Part shown: piece after piece, positions 1-5,318 of the stretch
How the letters are laid out: every line of letters starts with the position of its first letter
Numbering within the stretch: position 1 is the first letter of the stretch
Origin: Lachnospiraceae bacterium
GTDB lineage: Bacteria; Bacillota; Clostridia; Lachnospirales; Lachnospiraceae
Direction: 5' to 3'
Assembly: GCA_900770785.1 (NCBI GenBank)
Contig: CAAGLJ010000132.1
Coordinates: 1 to 6,157 of the forward strand
Length of the DNA: 6,157 nt
Notes under the pieces: model-generated
The model's input: the letters and a program-made list of their open reading frames with translations, nothing else
Database searches by the model: none
Told to the model about the DNA's origin: nothing
Translations under genes and position numbers: made by a program

Positions 1-592
1 CAAGCACCACATCTATACGCTTCTGTATACGCTGCATTTCCTTCTTTGCCTCTTCCATACGAATCAACACATCCCGCAGATCCATAGCAGCCTTGAAGGA
101 CAGGGTAAAGTCTACCACAATAATCAGACTGAGAGCCATAGTGATCACCGTCAATATCCCTTCCGGGATGGACAGCACAAAGTTTTCTATGGTCTGATGT
201 ATCACTTTGGTCATTAAAATCGTAAGTCCTCCCCAGGCCAGGGATGACCCCAGACAAATATACCCCTGAAAATTAAAGGGCTGATCCGAATAATCCCAAT
301 AGCGTACCCGAAACAGGGCTTCCATTGCTGCTCCCGTTACATATTCCAAAGCGGTGGCTCCAATGCAGCCTGCGATATAGGTCAGGATAAGATTGTCCCG
401 GTAAGGGGCAGATACGATCAGCATCATCAACGCCCCTGTACCATATAGGGGTAAAAAGGGCCCCCGCATAAATCCCCGGTTCACCAGCTTTCTTTCTTTT
501 AAGCTCACATAAGCAGATTCAAAGCACCATCCAAAAAAGCAATAAAAATAAAAGAAAAACAGCCATTGTATCCAGGTATAGTTTAACTCCAT
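1..592 (-). CDS. PF06541-type multi-pass membrane protein ('putative ABC transporter permease'), 3' end cut off by window
   Basis: The minus-strand frame is open from ATG 590-592 to the window edge, giving 197 codons without a stop; the C-terminus is missing. A GGAGA ribosome binding site lies about 7 nt before the ATG. I see about five membrane segments at roughly residues 8-27, 45-62, 68-88, 108-130 and 142-164. They are followed by a charged, coiled-coil-like stretch from residue 170 on, rich in Glu, Lys and Arg. The segments RGFMRGPFLPLYG (39-51), EYVTGAAMEALF (83-94) and YWDYSDQPFNFQGYICL (98-114) are typical of PF06541 (DUF1113, CmpB-like). Family members are labelled ABC permeases but lack a proven substrate, and no ATPase gene is seen here. 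The gene starts 38 bp after ylmH, so the two are probably co-transcribed. I am confident in the family and unsure of the function. Confidence 0.8.
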   Translation of the reverse strand, partial: MELNYTWIQWLFFFYFYCFFGWCFESAYVSLKERKLVNRGFMRGPFLPLYGTGALMMLIVSAPYRDNLILTYIAGCIGATALEYVTGAAMEALFRVRYWDYSDQPFNFQGYICLGSSLAWGGLTILMTKVIHQTIENFVLSIPEGILTVITMALSLIIVVDFTLSFKAAMDLRDVLIRMEEAKKEMQRIQKRIDVVL

Positions 593-630
593 AGTTTTTC
601 TCCGTTTCTGTTATACGTCTTATCTAAAGG

Positions 631-1401
631 TCATTGATAAATTTCCACCTGAAAAGAAAACTTTCCTTTTTTTGTTTCACGCACTGTCCCGACAAACCGG
701 AATTTTCCATGTCCCCGTACACTGATGATATCCCCTTCTTTCAGAGAATAACTGTTATTTTCACATAATCTGCTGTTTACATATATCTTTTTTGCCTGAA
801 ATAATTCCATACTTTGACTTCGGGAAAAATGATATAGCTTTGCGATAATTCCATCCAATCGGGCAGAAGCTGCCAGAATATTTTCGGTTCTTTTTTCTCG
901 CTGCAAAAGCTCCTTTGGTGTCTCTGTCAGGCAGGCCTTTATGGGGTTTCGCCCTGCCTGATGCAGTTCCTCTACCAAAAATGGGGCAATTCTTTCCAGG
1001 CAAAACAGATAGGCCTCCTTACCCTGCACAAAAATATCTCCCAGATTTTCCCTCTGAATCCCCAGATTCATCAAAGCTCCCAAATAATCTCTGTGAGTCA
1101 GCTCTTTGGCAAATTTTTCTGCCAAAGGCTCAATTTTTAAACAAACGATAGGGAACGGCTCTTCATAGCCCAAATCCTCCGTTTTCCCGAAACGCAGCAC
1201 CTTCCGGTCACAGTCTGTGGCCCCTCCAAAGAAAGTCATTCCCGCATAATTTAACCGGTTGACCATGCTCAGACACAAATCAATCTGGGGCAGAGTAAGG
1301 AACTCTGTAAAGGTATAACAGCTCTGTTTGTAGGAACGTTCTGCCAGCTCCATTATTCTGTTTTGAAAAATTGCCTCTTCCTTGTCCATCTTACCCACCA
1401 T
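631..1401 (-). CDS. ylmH: YlmH-family S4-domain RNA-binding protein
   Basis: The protein has 256 residues, close to the usual YlmH length. The N-terminal and central part (about 1-165) carries the family signature around residues 101-123, with HRDYLGALMNLGI followed by GDI. The S4 RNA-binding domain spans about 180-243, beginning ARLDGIIAKLYHFSRS and containing VNSRL and LKEGDIISVRGHGKF. YlmH is cytoplasmic; in Bacillus subtilis it has been reported to bind the large ribosomal subunit and act in ribosome-associated quality control. In many Firmicutes it lies in the sepF/divIVA/lspA region; here it follows two COG0523 GTPases (gap 37 bp) and precedes a PF06541 protein (gap 38 bp). The start is uncertain. 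ATG 1399-1401 has only an AAGG about 15 nt upstream, while the in-frame ATG 1387-1389 (protein MDKEEAIF...) matches the usual family N-terminus better. No key residue appears to be missing. Confidence 0.9.
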   Translation of the reverse strand: MVGKMDKEEAIFQNRIMELAERSYKQSCYTFTEFLTLPQIDLCLSMVNRLNYAGMTFFGGATDCDRKVLRFGKTEDLGYEEPFPIVCLKIEPLAEKFAKELTHRDYLGALMNLGIQRENLGDIFVQGKEAYLFCLERIAPFLVEELHQAGRNPIKACLTETPKELLQREKRTENILAASARLDGIIAKLYHFSRSQSMELFQAKKIYVNSRLCENNSYSLKEGDIISVRGHGKFRFVGTVRETKKGKFSFQVEIYQ

Positions 1402-1438
1402 GTGTTCACAAGCTTGCCTTATAATGCTGCTTTCCTAA

Positions 1439-2368
1439 TCAGGTAAAGCTGATAATGGGATTTGCGGGTTCCTTTGCCTCTTCCACCTTTATGGCATGAA
1501 GAACCGGCCCTTCTCCTTCATAATCCGGCCAGTATTCTCTGGCTACCCTGGCCGTCACCCATACCCAGCTTTTTTCCTTCAGTTCTTCTGTTTTTTCATA
1601 CTCACAGGCAAAGCCTAAAAATGCCATGTCCTCTGCACAGCAGGTCATAGCCAGTCTGCCGGGAACAAAATAATCTTTTGGAAAAGTCTTTGGCTTTAGA
1701 ACCCGGGCAAGAAATTTTATGCTTTTTTCTTCATATCTTTCCAGATGATCCAGGCTGTCCAGGTACCAGATGCCAAAGCCCATATCGTCTAATTCAATTA
1801 TCGGCTGGTGGATATCGTAAGGCAGTTCTTCCTCCATCATTTCGTTAATTTCTCCATTGGCATCCTCAAAAATAATCTCTGCCCTCTGGTTTACCGCCTT
1901 TACATTCCGTTTGTAGCTGCTAAGCTCCTTTATTCCGTCACAGCGATTAAAAATAATCAGTTCTGAGTTGCGGACCATCTCAGCTACCATGGATTTCATA
2001 TTCGTATAGTACATAGGAAAGCTTCTGGCATCAATATTGGTAATCTGCTGTTCCACACTCCAATGCTCTGGAAGAACCATATCCTTCATGCTCCACATAC
2101 CGTTATATTCAATAATGATTCGCTCCGGCCGATATTTCTGCTCCAGCTCCATCAGCTTCACCGGATTAAAATCATCCTCATCTTCGATAATTTCCATAAA
2201 GGTTTTTGCCTGCTTCAATAGTCCTGCATCGTAATCCGTTTCCCCTTCTTCACAGACCAGAAGCAGGGTTTTTCCCTTACTTTTAAAATAAGGCTGGGCA
2301 AGGGTAAAGGCAATAAACTCTGTTTTCCCACTTTCCAGAAAGCCATTAATCAAATATACAGGTATCAT
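1439..2368 (-). CDS. COG0523/CobW-like P-loop GTPase without CxCC, fused to a DUF1980-like C-terminal domain
   Basis: I chose ATG 2366-2368 (309 residues) because AAGGAAAGGG (2371-2380) sits just before it and MIPVYLINGF is the natural start of the fold. A GTG at 2393-2395, right after the upstream stop, would add nine Lys/Arg/Glu-rich residues. Walker A is GFLESGKT (9-16), the hhhExxG strand is IIIEYNG (84-90) and the base-recognition loop is NRCD (141-144). The CxCC metal motif expected near residues 60-66 is absent, with acidic EDEDD (62-66) in its place. From about 215 the protein resembles the C-terminal DUF1980 domain of YcgQ/TIGR03943 proteins: a VPGRLAMTCC block (235-244), GFACEY (252-257), WVWVTARV (268-275), then AIKVEEAKEPANP (292-304). 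YcgQ partners a YcgR permease in metal-linked loci of B. subtilis. The gene lies 27 bp after a canonical COG0523 gene, so a metal-related partner role is likely but not shown. Confidence 0.82.
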   Translation of the reverse strand: MIPVYLINGFLESGKTEFIAFTLAQPYFKSKGKTLLLVCEEGETDYDAGLLKQAKTFMEIIEDEDDFNPVKLMELEQKYRPERIIIEYNGMWSMKDMVLPEHWSVEQQITNIDARSFPMYYTNMKSMVAEMVRNSELIIFNRCDGIKELSSYKRNVKAVNQRAEIIFEDANGEINEMMEEELPYDIHQPIIELDDMGFGIWYLDSLDHLERYEEKSIKFLARVLKPKTFPKDYFVPGRLAMTCCAEDMAFLGFACEYEKTEELKEKSWVWVTARVAREYWPDYEGEGPVLHAIKVEEAKEPANPIISFT

Positions 2369-2395
2369 TTCCCTTTCCTTCTTTCTTTTTGTCAC

Positions 2396-3613
2396 TTAAA
2401 TAGCAAACAGCTCCTTAAGTCTGTCCTCCTTCAATCCTGAACCGATAACACAGAGTTTTCCGGTTACTTCCGGTTTTCCTTCTCTGATGGACACCTCTCC
2501 GGGTACGTAGTCAAAATAAATCCACTGACTGCCCTCTTTGTCCTGAACCATCCCCTTTGCTCTTAATACCATACCGCAGGCATGCTCATCTTCCAACGCT
2601 TCCAGAATCTGTTCAACTTCCTTTTTCGTATAGGTCTTGGGGGTTTCCCTTCCCCAGCTGGTAAAGACTTCATCTGCATGGTGATGTTCATGCCCTTCGC
2701 CATGATGGTGCCCGCAGCCACAGGCTTCTCCATGCTCATGATGATGCTTATGCCCTTCGCCATGATGGTGCCCGCAGCCACAGGCTTCTCCATGCTCATG
2801 ATGATGCTTATGCCCTTCGTTATAGTGGTGTCCACAGCCGCACTCTTCTCCATGCTCGTGATGATGCTTATGCCCTTCGTTATGGTGGTGTCCACAGCCG
2901 CAATGCTCACCATGCTCATGGTGGTCATGCCCATCTTCGTGATGATGTCCGCAGCCGCAATGCTCACCATGCTCATGGTGGTGGTCATGCTCCACCTGTT
3001 TCAATAGCTCAACCTCCATATCAGCCTTCTTTTCCATAGTCTGTAAAATAGACTGCCCTTCCAGTTCTTCCCAGGGAGTGGTAATAATGGTTGCGTTTTC
3101 ATTGTGCTGTCGAATCAATTCCACTGCCTTTGTCAGCTTATCCTCACTGATATTTCCTGTACGGCTTAAGATAATGGTTCCCGCATGCTCAATCTGGTTT
3201 AAGAAAAACTCGCCGAAATTCTTAACATACATTTTGCATTTGGAGGCATCCACCACTGCCACTGTACTGTTGATCTGGATGTCTCCTTCTACCCTGGTCA
3301 CTGCTGCTACCACATCGGACAGCTTACCAACCCCGGAGGGCTCAATTAAAATCCTTTCCGGCTGATAAGTATCCAGTACCTCCTTTAAAGAAGTACTAAA
3401 ATCTCCCACCAGCGAGCAGCAGATACAGCCGGAATTCATCTCCTTAATCTCAATTCCGGCTTCCTTCAGAAAGCCTCCGTCTACTCCGATTTCTCCAAAT
3501 TCATTTTCAATCAGAACCACCTTTTCTCCTGCCAGTGCTTCCTTTAGCAGTTTTTTAATCAAGGTGGTTTTACCAGCTCCTAAAAAGCCGGAGATAATAT
3601 CAATTCTGGTCAT
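2396..3613 (-). CDS. COG0523/CobW-family GTPase metallochaperone with five Cys/His-rich repeats
   Basis: The protein has 405 residues; the ATG at 3611-3613 is preceded by AGGAGG (3619-3624) with 5 nt spacing. The GTPase domain covers about 1-200, with Walker A GFLGAGKT (9-16), ENEFGE (36-41), the metal-binding CxCC as GCICCS (62-67) and ILIEPSG (88-94). The guanine-recognition position reads SRTG (150-153) instead of NKxD. Residues 209-307 are five tandem copies of a 19-20 residue unit rich in HHHEHGE, CGCG and HHH, with 44 His and 10 Cys up to residue 312. A CobW C-terminal domain follows (about 315-404) and includes RAKG (351-354). Relatives such as YciC/ZagA and ZNG1 use GTP hydrolysis to deliver zinc to client enzymes, while CobW itself serves cobalt and B12. 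No cobalamin gene or riboswitch is visible, so zinc is the better guess. It heads the operon with the CxCC-less GTPase and has its own promoter region. Confidence 0.9.
   Translation of the reverse strand: MTRIDIISGFLGAGKTTLIKKLLKEALAGEKVVLIENEFGEIGVDGGFLKEAGIEIKEMNSGCICCSLVGDFSTSLKEVLDTYQPERILIEPSGVGKLSDVVAAVTRVEGDIQINSTVAVVDASKCKMYVKNFGEFFLNQIEHAGTIILSRTGNISEDKLTKAVELIRQHNENATIITTPWEELEGQSILQTMEKKADMEVELLKQVEHDHHHEHGEHCGCGHHHEDGHDHHEHGEHCGCGHHHNEGHKHHHEHGEECGCGHHYNEGHKHHHEHGEACGCGHHHGEGHKHHHEHGEACGCGHHHGEGHEHHHADEVFTSWGRETPKTYTKKEVEQILEALEDEHACGMVLRAKGMVQDKEGSQWIYFDYVPGEVSIREGKPEVTGKLCVIGSGLKEDRLKELFAI
2693..2989 (-). repeat. Tandem ~60-bp in-frame repeats coding for the Cys/His-rich segment
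   Basis: Five consecutive units encode residues 209-307 of the COG0523 GTPase, with unit lengths of 20, 19, 20, 20 and 20 codons in coding order. Each unit contains HHEHGE, then CGCG, then HH(H/Y). The units at 2701-2760 and 2761-2820 differ at a single base, while the units nearer the GTPase domain (2881-2989) are more diverged. A partial sixth unit (HEHHHADE) closes the array. The period is exactly 60 bp except for one unit shorter by three bases, so the reading frame is always kept. Confidence 0.95.
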
Positions 3614-3672
3614 TATTTCCTCCTATGCTGTCTAAAGCAGCCTATTTCTCATCAATTTCTTTAGATAAAACG

Positions 3673-3705
3673 TAAGAGGTGGGATCAGGCATCTCCCACC
3701 TCTTA
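3673..3705 (-). promoter_or_regulatory. Perfect 12-bp leader hairpin, possible attenuator
   Basis: The arms 3673-3684 (taagaggtggga) and 3694-3705 are perfectly complementary around a 9-nt loop. Read on the minus strand, the stem is followed by CGTTTTATC, a short U-run resembling a weak intrinsic terminator. It lies about 60 nt before the GTPase start codon and about a dozen nt after the transcription start predicted from the promoter at 3725-3753. It would therefore be in the 5' leader of the GTPase transcript. It could act as an attenuator, a stabilising 5' hairpin, or a second terminator for the upstream membrane gene, although that gene already has a better one. Confidence 0.5.
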
Positions 3706-3714
3706 ATCCAGTGC

Positions 3715-3730
3715 TACATTAAATAATGTA
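3715..3730. promoter_or_regulatory. 16-bp palindromic operator candidate over the -10 element
   Basis: The minus strand reads TACATTATTTAATGTA, a dyad with perfect 7-bp arms and a 2-bp centre. One arm coincides with the -10 element of the GTPase promoter, the classic position for a repressor. The size and symmetry fit a dimeric regulator. The sequence is not an exact match to the Zur, Fur or PerR boxes I know, nor to the CopY TACAnnTGTA box, so I leave the regulator unnamed. Confidence 0.5.
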
Positions 3731-3753
3731 CAACTTCTCAGGTTTTGCGTCAA
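3725..3753 (-). promoter_or_regulatory. Sigma-A-like promoter of the GTPase operon
   Basis: On the minus strand, TTGACG (3748-3753; 5 of 6 consensus bases) is separated by exactly 17 nt from TACATT (3725-3730; 4 of 6). Transcription would start near 3718, leaving a leader of about 105 nt before ATG 3613. It lies just downstream of the terminator of the preceding gene, as expected for an independent operon. Confidence 0.6.
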
Positions 3754-3783
3754 GAATTTTCTTTTGCCCACTTATCCAGATGT

Positions 3784-3809
3784 AAAAAGGGAGCAGCTTA
3801 CGCTACTCC
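3784..3809 (-). terminator. Intrinsic terminator of the small membrane protein gene
   Basis: On the minus strand, GGAGTAGC (3802-3809) pairs with GCTGCTCC (3790-3797) through one U-G wobble around the tetraloop GTAA. A C and five Ts follow (3784-3789). The structure begins about 10 nt after the stop codon at 3819-3821, a textbook arrangement. Confidence 0.8.
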
Positions 3810-3818
3810 TCTCACTCT

Positions 3819-4157
3819 CTAAAAAAGGAAACAGTCAATCACTCCCGCAATAACCGAAACGGCCACCAGAATTTTTGCAATCATAAATTTCTTCTCTGTT
3901 TTCAGGCAAAGCTGAATCAGAAGGGCAATTACACTAAGGCCGCCTAATGCACAGGCCAGTAAGATTTCTCCTACCCATTCTTCTGGAATCCCGTATACAT
4001 TAAGTCCCGCAATAAGCATTCCCCAGATACACAGGAAATAGAACGTTCCTTTTACCAGCATCTCATTTTTAGACAGGAACATGAGAAGCACTCCTATCAC
4101 GCTAATCACGCTCATTACCATAAACAGAATTACTAAAGCTCCTAAAGCACCCACCAT
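3819..4157 (-). CDS. Small four-helix membrane protein of unknown function
   Basis: The protein has 112 residues; its ATG at 4155-4157 is preceded by GAGGT (4166-4170) at a normal spacing. Nearly the whole chain is hydrophobic, with four likely membrane helices at about 5-28, 35-55, 63-84 and 90-111. The short connecting loops are SKNEMLVK (29-36), YGIPEEWVGE (55-64) and KTEKK (86-90). There is no signal peptide distinct from the first helix, no metal motif and no catalytic motif that I can recognise, and I do not know the family. It is followed by its own terminator and preceded by about 110 bp carrying a possible regulator site, so it is probably a single-gene transcript. Its place right after a two-component system suggests a regulated membrane protein, for example in envelope stress or resistance. 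That is inference from position only. Confidence 0.75.
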   Translation of the reverse strand: MVGALGALVILFMVMSVISVIGVLLMFLSKNEMLVKGTFYFLCIWGMLIAGLNVYGIPEEWVGEILLACALGGLSVIALLIQLCLKTEKKFMIAKILVAVSVIAGVIDCFLF

Positions 4158-4219
4158 ATTTTGTTACCTCACTTTCGTTTTTATTTTCTTTTTGTTTGCT
4201 TGTTGTTTTTGATGTCTTT

Positions 4220-4248
4220 ATCTTACCTGTGAGATATAAAGAAAATGA
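4220..4248 (-). promoter_or_regulatory. Weak promoter candidate for the small membrane protein gene
   Basis: On the minus strand, TAAGAT (4220-4225) could serve as a -10 element. The matching -35 position (4243-4248) reads TCATTT, which is poor. A poor -35 next to a direct repeat is what an activator-dependent promoter would look like, but with such a weak match this call is tentative. An A-rich leader of about 55 nt separates it from the start codon. Confidence 0.3.
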
Positions 4249-4256
4249 GGAGGTAT

Positions 4257-4276
4257 TTCTAAAGAATTCTAAAGAT
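4257..4276. promoter_or_regulatory. 10-bp tandem direct repeat, candidate response-regulator site
   Basis: The plus strand reads TTCTAAAGAA then TTCTAAAGAT, two copies in a row with one mismatch. OmpR/PhoB-family regulators bind as dimers to direct repeats with a 10-11 bp period. The repeat straddles the kinase stop codon (4269-4271) and lies about 10 bp upstream of the putative -35 of the small membrane protein gene, a suitable place for activation. Confidence 0.4.
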
Positions 4277-5318
4277 TATTGTAACTATTTATTTTCATAA
4301 GGGTAATGACAATGGCAAAGTTTTCTTCAGTAAGGCTTACCTCTACCTTACCTCCATATCCCTCAGCAATCTTTCGGATACTTTCTATTCCGATTTTGTT
4401 GCTCTCCACATCTGTCACGTTTTTCTTTCGTCCATTTTCCTGTTCAATCAATAGACGATTCTCTTTTTCAAAAATCTTAAGGTATACCGGCTTCCTACTA
4501 TCTCCATATTTTTCTACATTCGATGCCAGATTATCAAAAATTCTTCTCAATTCCTGAACGGCAACCTTTCCCGAAAATGAGGGACAGTCTTCCAGACTCA
4601 CCTGACAGTCAAATCCTTCTTCCAAAGCGCCTTCCCACTCATCAGCCAGCTGCTCCAGCAAAAGCCTTCCATCCTCTATTTCTGTCAAAGTTCTGCTTCC
4701 CTGATCCAACAGTTGATTAGTCAGCACCTTAATCTGCTCTGCCTTCTTTTGAATAAGAGAAAGATAATCTTTTATCTCCTTCTTTTCTATCGTATCCTTT
4801 CCCTGTATATATTCCGTATAGGAAAGGATTGTAGTAAGAGGGGTTCTGATATCGTGGGACAATGCCCGTATCATCCCCTCCCTTTCTTCTCTAAGCAAAG
4901 CTTCCTTATGCTGAAGCTCCTTTTCTGTTCGGGAAAGATAATTGATACTCTCTGCCAGTCTGGTAAATTCATTATTTCCTTCTAAGGGAATCTCATAATC
5001 CATCCGATGCTCACGCAGTGCATCTATTCCCCGAATAATCTCCTGCAAATAGGAAATTCTCTGTCCCACTAAAAAGAGAAACAGAACGACAAAAATAAAC
5101 GCTGCCGCTACACAGCTGATGCTTCGTATCCAAAGATTAGAGCTCCAGGCCAGCATTTCGGTATATTCAATCCCATTCTTTTCGCAATAGGTAATAATAA
5201 GAGAATTCGCCATTACATTCAAAAATCCTCCTAAAAAAAGGGAAATTGCTGCCGACGCACCAAATAGCCCCAATATTTCCCGGGACAGCTTTCTTCCTTT
5301 TCCTTCGCTATTCGACAT
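4269..5318 (-). CDS. Membrane sensor histidine kinase
   Basis: I chose ATG 5316-5318 (349 residues): it follows AAAGGGATATT and overlaps the response-regulator stop by 11 bp, a usual sign of translational coupling. A longer frame reaching 5372 would overlap the regulator by 65 bp and adds a tail with no family resemblance. Membrane helices lie at about 14-38 and 67-86, enclosing a short outside loop of about 28 residues. A HAMP-like linker spans about 87-135. The dimerisation and phosphoacceptor domain contains SHDIRTP (154-160) with His155, and an N box NLASN (263-267) begins the ATPase half. The G1 box is degenerate: QENGRKK (293-299) stands where DxGxG is expected, and only a short NKIGIES (308-314) represents G2. 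The small loop suggests sensing within or at the membrane, as in VanS- or BceS-like kinases. The signal is unknown; the partner is the adjoining regulator. Confidence 0.9.
   Translation of the reverse strand: MSNSEGKGRKLSREILGLFGASAAISLFLGGFLNVMANSLIITYCEKNGIEYTEMLAWSSNLWIRSISCVAAAFIFVVLFLFLVGQRISYLQEIIRGIDALREHRMDYEIPLEGNNEFTRLAESINYLSRTEKELQHKEALLREEREGMIRALSHDIRTPLTTILSYTEYIQGKDTIEKKEIKDYLSLIQKKAEQIKVLTNQLLDQGSRTLTEIEDGRLLLEQLADEWEGALEEGFDCQVSLEDCPSFSGKVAVQELRRIFDNLASNVEKYGDSRKPVYLKIFEKENRLLIEQENGRKKNVTDVESNKIGIESIRKIAEGYGGKVEVSLTEENFAIVITLMKINSYNNL

Noticed and set aside
1402..1460. Separate promoter for ylmH (TATAAG with a distant TTACCT)
   Set aside because: The -35 matches only half of the consensus and there is no other support, so it is not listed as a feature.
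2369..2395. GTG start at 2395 for the second GTPase
   Set aside because: It follows the previous stop directly and adds a charged nine-residue tail that is actually the ribosome binding site region; ATG 2368 has a properly spaced AAGGAAAGGG.
2693..2989. CRISPR-like array
   Set aside because: The repeats are directly adjacent with no unique spacers, code in frame for Cys/His units, and no cas gene is near.
2563..3007. Long open frames on both strands across the repeat region (141 codons each)
   Set aside because: They are by-products of the in-frame 60-bp repeats. Their translations are low-complexity Met/Ser/Ile or Met/Ala/Phe runs and the minus-strand frame with GTPase motifs explains the DNA.
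2396..3613. CobW role in cobalamin synthesis
   Set aside because: No cobalamin gene or B12 riboswitch is visible, and the Cys/His repeats fit general metal delivery better. The CobW name reflects the superfamily only.
3625..3645. Small inverted repeat GCTG/CAGC just before the GTPase ribosome binding site
   Set aside because: A 4-bp stem with a 7-nt loop is expected by chance and too weak to claim as a riboswitch or RBS-masking hairpin.
4262..4271. AGAATTCT palindrome as an operator
   Set aside because: It is only 8 bp and arises at the junction of the 10-bp direct repeat, which explains it better.
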